Shown here: one piece after another, positions 44,893 through 56,856 of the stretch | How the letters are laid out: the number at the start of each line of letters is the position of its first letter | How positions within the stretch are numbered: the first letter of the stretch is position 1 | Source of the DNA: Emydura subglobosa | Lineage: Eukaryota > Chordata > Testudines > Chelidae | DNA: 64,000 bases | Assembly: GCA_007922225.1 (NCBI GenBank) | Contig: ML679954.1 | Span: forward strand, 23,271,003 to 23,335,002 | Reading direction: 5' to 3' | Made by a program: the position numbers and the translations under genes | Notes under the pieces: generated by a model | What the model was told of the DNA's origin: nothing | The model's database searches: none | Seen by the model: the letters and a program-made list of their open reading frames with translations, nothing else

Positions 44893-46649
44893 TGTCTCAC
44901 TTGTTACATGTTTTGTTTCCTAATAAGATGGGTATGACTGAATTAGAAGGACAGATATATACCCAGAACAAACTGGGCTCCAAAATATGCTCCCTACTTC
45001 AGCCGTGAAGGGCCACAAGTCCACACATTTTCTTCACATTGAGGGTTAAAACCAGAATCGATGTAGTTCCATTCATTTCAGCTGAGCATGTGGCCCATTA
45101 TCTTGAATGATGTAGAGAGTCCTAATTTTCATTAGTTTGCTGCTCTGAAGTTTAATTTAGGATACTAAAACAGTGTTCTGAGACGATGTATCAATGTATC
45201 AAGACCCTGGAATTTGTTAGTAGAGGTGAAACAGAAGAACTAGATTGGATAGCAATAAAGTGCTTCTTCCCTCTCCCCACATGTTCAAACTTCATCCCAA
45301 ATATGAACTTAATGTTTTTTGAAAAACCTTATATTGTCATTGATTTACGTGAGCTAAAGAAATAGAACCGTTCAAATTATACAGATGTTGAGCATTAACT
45401 TTAACCTAATAAATTCATTATTTCCACACCACTAAAATAAATCTTATTCATAACAATTTCCGCATCTCTCTCCTACTTATTCCCCTTTATTCAACCTGTG
45501 AAGAATCAAGAGGATCTCAACCCTAACATTTCTGAAGTTTAACAAATTTGGTTTGCTGTGAGTTATTTTTCCTTTTTTGCATCTTTGGATCCCTGGTCAG
45601 CTATGGGAGCGGAATTGTTAAAATATTGAAGAATGAAAAAAAAAAGTGCTATTGCTAGTTCAGCCAGAAATATCAGAGATTTTGTGAGATTTTGAACTCA
45701 GTTTTGCAAATTCAAGACATTCAGAAGGGTACCAAAATTCAGGATGAATTTGAACTTCATCAATGCATGATTCTCCTCTATTTATTCCTGCCCTAAAAGG
45801 AGCTCTTGTTCAGAAGAAGGCAGATTTAAAACAGGGCTTTCTTCTCTTCAGGGATGTGTGTTGGCACCCATCACTGCAGTATCTTGGTGCCGCCATCTCC
45901 CCTGTTGCACCTGCCTCATCTCAGTAAAAGTCCATCTCTCATTGTGTCTGAGTAGCCTCTTGTACTGTGTAGTGCAGGAGATGCAAAAGAGAGGAAGAGA
46001 AGCAATAGTAAAAAAAACCCAAAAACCACTTGAGGTGAACTGATTATTTTGCAAATGTACCAGTTGTATAACACTAAAAGAACCCTTGTGATTTAGAAAA
46101 TGCATAATGTTAGAATGATCCCAGGTCAGAAGGTGGGTGACCAGTCACAGAAATATTTTTGTGTGTGAGGTGCTTTTCCATTTGATGTATAGGGCAAGAT
46201 TGTCACAGTCCTCTGTCTCACTTGGGAATCTGGGGAAGCAAAGTCTGTGTTACTTCCCTGTTCATATGTGATTCAGACTATGAGAAAAGGTACTCCATAT
46301 TGCAAGCTAATGTGCAGAGAGGGGATCATGAGGGACTGGTAGTGAGAGGAGCCATAGTTTCACCTTCCCCACTCACTGACTGGGGGTAGCTGGTGAGATG
46401 CACAACAGCTCCGTAAAAAGGAATGAGGCAGCTTATTCTCTCTCCAGAACAAGGAGAGGGCAGCTTTATGAATCACAGTTTGTTCTCCTGGGCAGCTCAG
46501 TTGTGCACTGTCCCTTAATCAGGGCAAACTGTAAAATTAAAATTTAGCCCACAGTAACAGAAGCAAGGAGGAAAGGGTAACTTTTATGTCTACAAATCAA
46601 GGAGAAAAATCTCTTACTCCAGGATCTTACATTCAAAAGCAAACACTAC
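44893..46649. other. No recognisable feature
   Basis: AT-rich; open frames on both strands at 45848-46105 are short and featureless. No transposon ends recognised. Confidence 0.4.

Positions 46650-46681
<32 letters not shown>
46650..46681. repeat. Compound (TA)n(GA)n microsatellite
   Basis: About seven TA units run directly into about nine GA units. Confidence 0.95.
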
Positions 46682-47504
46682 CACGCTAAACACATTCTAA
46701 ATTATAATGAAGACTTTATGTTAGAGGAGTTCAGTAACGATACCAAAGATTCAGCAGAAAGCTAAGTTTCAGATTTCAATTGAAGCTTGAAGAGAAAATA
46801 CCTGCATAAGCAATTCTTGTCAAAGTGATAAGATGAAAAGAAACATGCATGCCACTGTAAGAGTGTCTGGAAAAAAGACAGGTATTATTGGGGTCATTTA
46901 TTTTTGGTATAGATCAAGTGTTAAATCAGTCAATAGTTATCTTAAGGGTCATTAGAAGGAAAGAAGACACCCATTTGAAAAACATGCAGTAGTTCAGTTA
47001 AGGAATTAGAGAACACCACTTAAGAACAGCTTTTCTAAGAAGTACAAAAGAGAAACATCTGCATGGATAGCATGCAAGAGTTCAGTTAAGGAAAATATAA
47101 GACCACAGTGAGAGAAAAAACAGGTCAGAGGCAACCACCATATTTAGTGACATCACCTGCTTTGGTTTTCCCAAGTCATCCTATCATCTAGTATTACAGA
47201 AAGCAGCAGTACGCTGAGCAGATTGCCTGTCAGATACTGTATCACCTCTTACTATGGACGAAAAGATCAGTAAAGGCAACAAAATGCAGGCCAAAGCATT
47301 CTAGTCTATATATTAAGTCCAAAACTTTTCAAAACTCTTGCAATTGACTTTCTGGAAACTCTCATGTTTTGTAGAAGATTAGCTGCTCAGAAACTTGTTG
47401 GATACACAATTCCAAAAAAGAGTTGTTGACAGTGAAATCAATAAAGGCTTTGCTTTTAATTTAGCATCAAAATCCAAACTCTACTGAGGTGATTTACATT
47501 TTTT
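46682..47504. other. No recognisable feature
   Basis: AT-rich DNA. The phrase 'catgcagtagttcagttaag' (46984) recurs in diverged form at 47070 ('catgcaagagttcagttaag'), a weak local duplication. Confidence 0.4.
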
Positions 47505-47592
47505 TTTCCTTAAGTAATTCACAAGGGTGTTGTGAAGATTGTTGAAAATTTGGCAAGTGCCTTGAGATTCTTATGTGAAAAATGTGGTCAGG
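47505..47592 (+). mobile_element. MIR SINE 3' fragment
   Basis: 'acaagggtgttgtgaagatt', 'ggcaagtgccttgagattct' matches the MIR core and tail (usually 'gggttgttgtgaggatta' and 'gtaaagtgctttgagatcc'). Only about 90 bp remain. Confidence 0.6.
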
Positions 47593-48612
47593 TGTGTCAA
47601 TTTTGTACTGTTGTTGTTTTATTAAAATTCGTCATATTCAAATGTGGCAGAAAGGAAAGCATTGAATCACCTGCAGAACTTTAAGAACATGTTTAAATGT
47701 CTTTCCTAAAATAGGCTTGATTTCCTGAATCAGGGCCTATACTTTTAAATATAAAAGGAAGGCAGAGAAACTCCTTTAGTATCCTCTTCCTTGTTTCTGG
47801 TCTATTGGTTCAGGACAGTAAACTAGGGAGGTTGTCCATTGTAGGCTCAGATCTCTGGGAAAATGTAGAATAGCATTTTTCTATTGTAGTAATTCACCTC
47901 AATCTTTATATTATTTTAGTTAACAAGAAATATCCCTTTTCCCTTGCAAGCAAACACGTCTCTATCATAAGTGTCATCCTTTTTTCCCTCCATTGGTGAA
48001 GCTTCAGCTGACCGATAAGTATTATTTTGAAAGAAAGACAATATGGACATGTTAACGTTATAGAGATAAAATAGGCCCAAACAACACAACTGAGAACTAG
48101 ATTTCAAATACAAAACTGATTTTTCCTCCTGCCTTTTTGCAATAATAAGGAAAGTGGTCAGACATGTCTACTTTCAACAACCCTCCCACCCCCCAATATT
48201 AGAAGCAATTTACACTGCATTGTAAGTGCACTTAGCTAGAAGTGTAAATGATTATTACTTTAGGGTGAAATTTGGTTGCTACAGAGGTTCTGCAAAAGGC
48301 TCTATACAACATTTATGTCCCAGTTCAGTAAGGCATTTAAACGCATGCCTAAAACCCATAAGCAGCCTCACTGAAGTCAATATTACTCCTCATGTGCATG
48401 GAGTTAGGTGCATGATCAAGTGCTGTAATAGACTTTGAAAGGACCGTTACTGTCTATCCAGCAGGAGGTTGAGCTGCCACAAACTTGGGACTCATCAGAG
48501 ACAGATGTCTTGATGGATTGCTGGATCCCTTCCCCTTAGTCAGCTAGTTTTTACATGGAGTAGCAAAGCCACTGACAATATATAACTGACAATTTTTGTC
48601 CCTGATATGTTT
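47593..48612. other. Mostly unrecognised sequence
   Basis: Holds a fold-back piece at 48310-48440 ('cccagttcagtaaggcattt', 'cactgaagtcaatattactc') related to 13137-13320. Nothing else recognised. Confidence 0.4.
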
Positions 48613-48735
48613 ATTATTTATATTCCCATAGCACCTAGGAGCCCTACGCATGGACGAACGGCCCAGTGAGCTAGGTGCGGTACAAAGAAGAAAAACCCAG
48701 TCTTTGCCCCATAGGGCTTACAATCTGTTAGCCTG
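48613..48735 (-). mobile_element. L2/MIR 3' tail
   Basis: The plus strand reads 'attatttatattcccatagc', acctaggagccctacgcatg, 'cagtgagctaggtgcggtac', 'aaacccagtctttgcccc' and 'agggcttacaatctg', the reverse complement of the shared L2/MIR 3' tail; the best preserved of the four copies here. Confidence 0.85.
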
Positions 48736-50729
48736 TGTGAGCAATGGTACACAAATTAGTTTGAGGCGGTAGCTGTGGCCTACCACATCATAAACTGTGA
48801 ACTATTAGAACCAGAAGGAGGGGGTCCTAAAACTCAGTGGATTCAGCAGAGGGATCATGAAACTAACTAACTACTTCCCAATGTGACAGAGAGGCCAAAC
48901 ACGCAGGATAGTTCAATAAAATGGCTTGCACTAACAGCATTGGAAAATGGTGGATAATACAATTAAGTGTAGCACAGTTCATAAAATGGCAAGAACCACA
49001 AGTGCCAGGCTCTCTCCTCAGCAGGCTGGCTGGAACTCTTAGCCAGCACCTGCCACTGTCCCCATGGCTGAGGTTTTCCACCTCAATGTCCACTGAGTCT
49101 TGCTAACCCTTAACCCCACACTCTGTATTCCACTGGATTCCCTAGAGAATTCCTCACAAGCGCTCTCTTTTCAGGCTGCTTTTGCTACGCCTTTTCTTCC
49201 CGACTCCCTATATGGGCCTAGTTCATGCTCCACCTTTCCCATGCTGGATCCCTGGAGCCCCCTCCTCTCTCTTCAAGCACAGAGAGGCTGACTCTCTCTC
49301 TCTCAAGTAAAAAGACTCCTTACACAGGTATTTCCTTCCTCTGCCAGGGTCCCTGGCACTTCCTGTGGTTTCCACAGCACCAGACACACCCTCACTGGCC
49401 AATGGCCCAAGATGGTCCCACATTCATTTCTACACCAAGCGTCATCTGCTTGTCTGAACTCAGCTGTCCATGAAAACATTAGTTTCTCACAGTACATTCT
49501 GTCCATGGCAGAATCTTTCTGAATCAGGGCTTAAAGCGGTTAAGCAGAGAAATAAGAGACTTTTGCAGGCCTGCCTCAATGGGAAAAAATATTACCCCTA
49601 GGGTAATATCTTCAGCCTTATGCAGGCAAAACTTCCACTGCTTTGATTGGGAGTTTGTGCAAAAAATGGCCCGCTGATTTCACTTTGAACAAATACCATT
49701 TGAATATTAGCGACTTGAGGGATGTGTAACGATGTACAAATTTGGTAAAACTGAAAAACATTTGTATTCCTGGACTGTTAATTAATAAACATTACAGCTA
49801 AATTAATTGCATTCTTGTGGAACATAAAAGCGTGACTCTCTTCTAATTCTGCAAAAAGGAGACTATATTTTCTAGAGCAATGCTTTCTTGCAGGTGATGC
49901 AACTGCTGTGGCAGAAAAGAAACTATTAAGTTTATAAAGAATAATGCAGCAAAAAATGTATTCCTCTGCTGACATTAGTTGATTGCAGATCAGCAGAAAG
50001 TACATTATTAAGTGAGGTCAGTGATGGCCAACTTCATTTTCTCCACGCCCACAGCTCTGCACACCTTAATGAGAAGAACCTTCCTGAAGTCTTTGGCTTT
50101 CTAAAATTTGCTTCAGGGCAATATGAATTTTCAGCTTTCTAAATGTAATGAAAAATTCCAGAAGATGTAAAAAAAATTAAATTAAAAATAAATTTCTCAA
50201 AGCAATGAATCATAATTAGTGACCCGCTTTGTGACAGTTATTGAGAATCCCTCCTGAATATGCCACAAATGCAGCCAGATACATTTTTATATCTAATAAG
50301 GCCCAGTGTTGTATGATATTCTGTCCAAAAGACCTCCTTGCTTTATTAAATCTGACTACAACCATCTGAACTGCAACACTTTCCGTAAAGATTAAAAAAC
50401 TTGACTCCCAAGTCTGATATTATAATGAGGATGGAATTCATAATATAAATAAAACACTGCATCATTCAGCATAGGCTCAGTCCAAAAACCAAAATATAAA
50501 CGAATGTCCTCTGTGTGGTAGCCTTACTGTGTCCATTTAAAAAGTCAGCCTTCTTCAAAAAATAACTTTGTTGGGTTTTGTAAATACAAGCAAATATACT
50601 GCAAAGAATAATTTGCATATTTAAACTGCAGAAGTACAGACGCTTATATAATATCAAGAGTTTAAATGTAACATAATATACTTTGAGTTACTTATATTAA
50701 GAAAAGATGGAAAGGTTTATTTAATGCTT
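48736..50729. other. Unrecognised sequence
   Basis: A GC-richer, CT-rich patch at 48990-49480 has short overlapping frames but no family signature. A fold-back fragment ('tgcaggcaaaacttccactg') lies near 49622. No gene is supported. Confidence 0.35.
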
Positions 50730-50763
50730 ACACACACACACACACACACACACCCACACACCC
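50730..50763. repeat. (AC)n microsatellite
   Basis: About twelve pure AC units, then two interrupted blocks (cccacacaccca), directly followed by gtgtgtgt, so the flank is an inverse of the tract. Confidence 0.95.
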
Positions 50764-50910
50764 AGTGTGTGTATGCATATTTTTGCAGGTATGGGGTGCT
50801 AACTCAGTTTTTTTAGCCTAATTCCAACTAATATCAACTTTCTACCTCTCTAAAATTTTCCCTATAGTTTCAGTTGGAAATAGCAATCCTGTTTTTTTTT
50901 CCTATAATGT

Positions 50911-50936
50911 TGTGCGTGCGTGCGTGTGTGTGTGCA
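50911..50936. repeat. (TGCG)n(TG)n alternating tract
   Basis: 26 bp of strictly alternating purine and pyrimidine, with three GCGT-type units then TG units. Confidence 0.93.
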
Positions 50937-51245
50937 AATATATGATGTATATGTGTACATATACTTATAAAACTCACTCTTTTTTTTTGTTTCAGGTAAA
51001 CATAAGTACCTCACTTATATATAAGCATTTTATTTATACAACACCTTTCATTCAAATGGATTCCCAAACTTACTGTACAAAATAAGGGCCTCGGTCCTGT
51101 AAAGAGCACCAGGTACATACACTCTTCCTACACAGAATTCCTTCGGGAAGCATGGTGGGGAGCACTGAGATATGGTGTAGGGGTTGACTCCATGGGAAAA
51201 TAAGGGTGCATTCAGATCGCTTTGCTGGATCAAGTCCTATCGCAA

Positions 51246-51273
51246 ATGTGTGTGTGCGCGTGTGTGCGCGCGC
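51246..51273. repeat. (TG)n(CG)n alternating tract, Z-DNA-prone
   Basis: 28 bp of uninterrupted purine-pyrimidine alternation with mixed TG and CG steps, ending in gcgcgcgc. CG/TG alternation is the classic left-handed DNA sequence. Preservation of so many CpG steps is unusual for methylated vertebrate DNA. Confidence 0.93.
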
Positions 51274-53538
51274 CTGTATACATACATGACATTGTGATCT
51301 ACAGAAGTGCATCCGTTACTGGTTAAAGCCCACAAATGTTTAAGGGCCAGATACTGCAAGCTGGCAAGCACCCTAAACTCTCCTTCACTTCATTGGGAGT
51401 TGAGGATGTTCAGCATCTTTCAAGGTTGGGCTCTAAGGCCCCAATCCTGCGAACTCTTACTCCCATGCCTAACTTTATTCTCATGAACAGCTCTAAAGAT
51501 ACCACTTACATGCTTAGAATTAAGCCCGTGCATAACAGTTAGCAATAATAGAGCCCGAAATTAGCACACCAACACTACATAGCTATAGGAAAGGATGTGA
51601 AGCATGCTGCATCCAGCTAGAAAGGCTGAATAGAATTATTTAAATTGGAATTAGGCCAGGCAGCAGAGTTAATAATCCCATAGACTTGCAGAAATTGCTA
51701 TGGGATTTTTAATTACCACAACTGGTCAGGACCTTGTTTGACCTCTAATTAGAAAGATTGCACATCTAATAGTACAGTGCCCCTTTGCACCATGTATGGG
51801 CATTGATTCAGGACTGATTTAAAAGACAGGGTACTGTGGACAATCACCTATGCTACTTACCACAGCAAGGTTTCATTAGAGGTCTCCAAACCAAGTTTCC
51901 ATTCAAACCCAATGCTGTTGGCTGTTATCTGACATTTTCAAAAGCTTGATGTAATAGGATGCCTTCCTATGTAATAGTTTTATTTTCTGATCAAATAAAT
52001 TGCACATAACATTTACATAAATTTGGTAATGCATATATCGTATTTCAATATTGCCATATTGGCTAATTGTTCTAAAAATGTATGTTCTAGAGATCACCAT
52101 GTCTTGTGATTTGATTTTCGATGAGAAAGGGCATTTTTTTAATTACTGTACTAAATTAGATAGAAAAACAGTTAAGCAAAGCCAGTATACGTGTAAATAA
52201 GCTGCAAAGGCAGGCTGACGCAAGGATACAACTCCTAGATATTCTACAAAATAAATAACTATAGCTTTGTTGTACTCTAGCTCTTAAATTAAATCTGTAG
52301 CCACCTTGTGCAACCTTGGAGGCTGATGCTGATCTGTGGGCAATGTTTTCATTGCACTGGAAAAGCATACTTTTCATCACAGAAGTGATTCAGATGCTAG
52401 ACAAATTCATCTCTACATAGAGGAACAGATTTACACACGCGCAATACAAACAGCTATCAGTGTTGCTATACTGGACACTTTTATGGCTGCTCTTTTGTGC
52501 CCACAGCTGGAACATGCCAATGAATCTGGCCCATGGTTTATAAATTCTAGAGCCCAATCTGGACCTGGGTTGGGATGGATAAACTCTGTACTGAGCAGGG
52601 CAGAGGAAAAAGGAGCTAATGTCACCCCGTCCCTGTAATACCTGACAGCTATAGTAATCCTGATCGGAATGACCTCCACCAGGAGGAAATAAAAAGGGAG
52701 GAAGCGTACTTCAGAATGGGGCTTCCCTGACTGAGGGATATTGAGTCTGAAGTAGAAGGAACATAGGATGTGGACTGAGCAGTCCTACTCTATGAAACCA
52801 AGGTAGCAGCCAATTCTAAGAAGAAAAATTAAGTTTAACTTGCTTGTTGTTTATTTGTGTATTAATTTCCCCAAACAAAAATTGTGCTAATGTATGGTTT
52901 ATGTTGCTCAGGTGAAGATCCCACCAACACAATCATGAAACATCGATGAAATTAATAGTTAAGGTAATATTAACCATCAGGCCTACTACAAGTCACATTT
53001 CTAACCACCCAAACACTATCATTTCCTAAAAAACTTACATACTCATCCTTTCCACAGCACACTCCTTTTCAATTCCAAAATATTATTATCCAGGATACAC
53101 ACATCGAATTCCTCAGAGTCACTCTACAACTACACAGCCTTAACTCTGACCTTATGTTTTCTTCAGGACCCACTAACATGCAGTAGATTTCAGAGTGGAA
53201 GTGTGTTATTTGGTATAGTTTCCTAAACTTGCTGAGGGAAGTAGGGGACATAATATGGAGCTGTGATAGTGCTGGGAATAGAGATGGCTTTTCAAGTATC
53301 AGGGTGATGATAATGCCATGAGGGGAGCATAGCTGTGAATGCATTCATACGGAGCAATGTGAAAAGGCATGGCATGTGGCATCATGGACAATTCTGCACT
53401 GGCATAATCCATGGTGGAATTTTCTTCCTACTGAAATGTTAGTGATTGGCATCTGTCCTGAGGGATGAGGGTTGCTGTCCTTTATATATTATATTCTAGT
53501 TAGTGTGTTACCTTTATTTAGATTTTTATGTGTATAAA
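51274..53538. other. Mostly unrecognised sequence
   Basis: A fold-back fragment of the sauropsid type lies at 51345-51515 ('ccagatactgcaagctgg', 'tccttcacttcattgggag', 'ccccaatcctgcgaactc'). The 52336-52680 frames on both strands show no domain. No gene is supported. Confidence 0.4.
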
Positions 53539-53566
53539 CCCCCCCGCCCCCCCCCCCCCCCCGCCC
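53539..53566. repeat. Poly-C tract
   Basis: 28 bp of C with two G interruptions (53546 and 53563). The complementary strand is a G run that could form a quadruplex. Confidence 0.93.
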
Positions 53567-53957
53567 ACGGCCAAATGTTGCCCTGCCTGTGGCAGAGAGA
53601 GTGGGTAGTGAGATGTAACCTTTTGCACCCTCCATTACAGTAATCCTACCAGTCAAGAAGATGTATGGTGGGGGCATGCTTTGATGCTCCTTTGAATAGG
53701 TGTGCATGCTGATGATTACATTAGCCAAATAGGGAGCTGTATACAGCTCCTTCAGAGCCAACCTACAGAGGCTAATGTGGTTGCAGGACTTCCCTTCTAG
53801 CACCCTCTTGAATATTTTAGCACTGTTTACAAGGGAGGGAAAGGACAAGAGTTTTCTTACAATCCACCCAACCACTAACAAAACAGAGGACAGCAGCAGT
53901 GCACATAGGACATGGTCCAACCATAAGAAAATAGCTATTATAAACTACATTATATGA
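53567..53957. other. Unrecognised sequence with a minus-strand frame
   Basis: The minus strand has a 143-codon open frame (53489-53920) that ends in poly-glycine from the C tract. I recognise no domain. It lies directly before a CR1, so it may be an older unclassified repeat. Confidence 0.35.
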
Positions 53958-55772
53958 AAGGAACTTGCACATGAAATTGCAAGCCCAATAGCAGGGATTT
54001 TAATAAATCTGTAAAATTGGGGGTCCTACCTTAGGCTGGAGAATTGTTAATATAGTTCCTATTTTTAAGAAGGGGAAAAAAAGTGACCTGGGAAACTACA
54101 GGCCTGTTAGTTTGACTTCAATTGTATGCAAAGTCTTGGAACAAATTTTGAAAAAGAAAGTAGTTAAGGGTATAGAAGTTAATGGTAATTGGGATAAAAT
54201 ACAACATGGTTTTACAAACGATAGATCGTGCCAGGCCAACCCTATCTCCTTCTTTGAGAAGATAACTGATATTTCAGACAAAGGAAATGCAGTAGATGTA
54301 ATCCACACGGGAAATTATTAGTTAAATTGGAAAAGATGGGGATTAATGTGAGAATAAAAGGTGGTTAAGGAACTGGTTAAAGAGGAGACTACAATGGGTC
54401 ATATTGAAAGATCTGGCTGGAGGGAGGTTACTAGTGGAGTTCCTTTGAACCAGTCTTATTTAATATTTTTATTACTGACCTTGGCGCAAAAAGTGGGAGT
54501 GTGCTAATAAAACTTATGGATGACCCAAAGTTGGGAGTATTGCCAATACAGAGGAGGACTGGAATATCGTACAAGAAAATCTGGATGACCTTGTAAACTG
54601 GAGTAATAGAAAGGGGATGAAATTTAATAATGCAAAGGGTAAGGTTATGCATTTAGGAATTAACAATAATAATGTTTGCTATGAACTGGGGATGTATCAG
54701 TTGGAAGTGACAGAGAAAGAAAAAGATGTGGGCTTATTAGTTGATCAGGATGACTACGAGCTACCAATATGCTACGGTCATGAAAAATAGCCAGTAGGGT
54801 CCTAGGATACATCAGGCAAGGTATTTCCAGTACAGATAGTTATTACCATTATACAAGGCACTTGTGAGACTTCATCTGGAATACTGTGTGCAAATTCTGT
54901 TCTCCCATGTTTTAAGAAAAATAAATTCAAACTTGAACAGGTGCAGAGAAGGGCTAGGATGATCCGAGGAATGGAAAATCTATCTTCTGAGAGGAGATTC
55001 ATAGAGCTTGGCTTGTTTAGTCTAACGAAAAGAAGGCTGAGGGGAGATATGATTGCTGTCTATTAATACATCAGACAGAGAAATACCAGGGAGGGAGAGT
55101 AGTTATTTAAGTTAAGTGCCAATGTGGACACAAGAACAACTGGCTATAAACTGGCCATCAACGAGTTAGGCTTGAAATTAAATGAAGATTTCAAACTATC
55201 AGAGGAATGAAGTTCTGGAACAGCTTTCCAAGGGGTGCAGTGGGGGCAAAAAACCTAACTGGCTTCAAGACTGCACTTGATAAGTTTATGAAGGGAATAG
55301 TATGATAAGACTGCTTACAATGGCATGTAGCTGATCTGTGACTGTTAACAGCAAATATCTCCAATGGCTGGTGATGGGACACTAGATGGGGAGGGCTATG
55401 AGTTACTACTGAGAATTCTTTCCCAAGTGTCTGGCTGTTGGGTCTTGCTCACACACTTGGGGTCTAACTGATCACCATATTTGGAGTTGGTTAGGAATTT
55501 TTCCCATAGTGAGATTGGCAGAGACCCTGAGGTGTTTTCACCTTCCTCTTCAGCATGGGACATGTGTCATGTGCAGGTTTAAACTAGTATAAATGGTGGG
55601 TTCTCTGTAACTTGAAGACTTTAAATCATGATTTGAAGATTTCAGTAACTCAGCCAGAGGTTAGGGTTCTATTACAGAAGTGTGGGTGGGTGAGGTTCTG
55701 TGGCCTGGAATGTGCAGGAGGTCAGACTAGATTATTATGATGGTCCCTTCTGATCTTAAAGTCTATGAATAT
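53958..55772 (+). mobile_element. CR1-clade LINE, long 5'-truncated copy
   Basis: The longest LINE here, about 1.8 kb. It opens in the reverse transcriptase ('gaacttgcacatgaaattgc', 'gtaaaattgggggtcctacc'), and reads IVNIVPIFKKGKKSDLGNYR, PVSLTSIVCKVLEQILKKKV, KIQHGFTNDRSCQANPISFF, then after frameshifts a palm relic with DDPKLG in place of ADDTKLG (about 54470-54540). It continues through the C-terminal region ('gaagggctaggatgatccg', 'cttggcttgtttagtctaac') and a long 3' UTR ('ggttaggaatttttcccat', 'agacttcagatgtt'-like spacing) to the tip aggtcagactagattattat, 'ggtcccttctgatcttaaag'. This tip differs from the copies at 18049 and 37745, so it is a different CR1 subfamily. A full polymerase frame is not preserved. 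Confidence 0.93.
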
Positions 55773-56225
55773 ATTAAGATATTGCTGCTGTGATGTGCAA
55801 AAGAGATTTTCCTAAGGCTTATTTCTAGCATTATAGATTTATCTTATAGGTGGTGTTCTCATGATATTTTTGAGAGCATCCTATATTCCAAGTAAAAACC
55901 ACTTGTTTTCTTTTGTTTTATGAATCTTGACAAAGAGAGAACAGAGAGCTTTTAGAAGTTGTCTGGTTCAATAATCATATTATTGTCATAAAGTTGAGAA
56001 GGTAATTGAATTTTCCACTTGGACTGGTATTGGGTGGAATTTGTTCTAATTAAATCTTAATAGAAGACAGCCAACAGCTGTAGCAGAAGAGAGCCATATC
56101 TTTCATATTGTTCTTTGAAAACTCAACTGCTCTATCATTGCAATGTGTATGTGTAATTGTGACAGGGAACATCTCCCCTCCACTCCTGTCTTCTTGAATA
56201 AATGGCTCTAACAACTCTGAGTTGT
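55773..56225. other. No recognisable feature
   Basis: AT-rich spacer between the CR1 and the LTR-like element; nothing recognised. Confidence 0.4.
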
Positions 56226-56856
56226 TGTGATGTGGGGTATAAACTTCTCACTGGACAGGATGGGGTTAAGGAGCATCTCTAGTCTAAGGTTCCACCTTAT
56301 GGAGGCTCCACCAATGCCCAGCATGCTTGGGTTGGAGGTGGGGTTTAAAATCCAGGCAGGCAGGTGCTGGCAAGCCAGGGAGGAGGATGTGCTCCAGGAG
56401 AGGACAGGAGCGGAGACTGAACTGAGCTGGGGAGCAGAGGTACCACAGCACCCAGAAATAGTCTAGAGCTGGAAGCCCAGAAGGGGATGTTCCCCACAGA
56501 TGGGCAGCAGCCAGATGGGATGCAGACTGAGGTAGGAAGTGACCCAGGGAAGCTGACTCCACATATTGACAGGTGAGCCGTTGAACCAACCGCCCAGAGC
56601 TCTGGGTCAGAATTCGGTGGACTGGGACGGCCCAGGTTCCCTATTCCACCCTGTACTGTATTCATTAGGCAGGACTGCTGTCCTGAGAGCCATAACCAGT
56701 AGGTGGTGTTGCCTCCCCTGGACCGCACTCATTAGGGGAGACTGCCGCTGTAGGTGATGACCATGCCCCCCGATCACAGTTAAACTGCACGTCGGTACTC
56801 ACCTCTCTACCATTATCCCTTTACAGTCCTTTGCAGCAACTCTGTTTACTGTGACA
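56226..56856 (+). mobile_element. LTR-like element, second copy of a family
   Basis: Opens tgtgatgtggggtataaact like the element at 13994 (tgtgatggggtgtaaactcc) and is likewise purine-rich and GC-richer than its surroundings ('ggagaggacaggagcggag'). It seems to end near gtttactgtgaca. The flanks (gttgt and tataa) do not form a target duplication, so the end or the element may be damaged. No coding region is recognised; the frames on both strands (for example 56345-56728) come from base composition. Confidence 0.45.
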
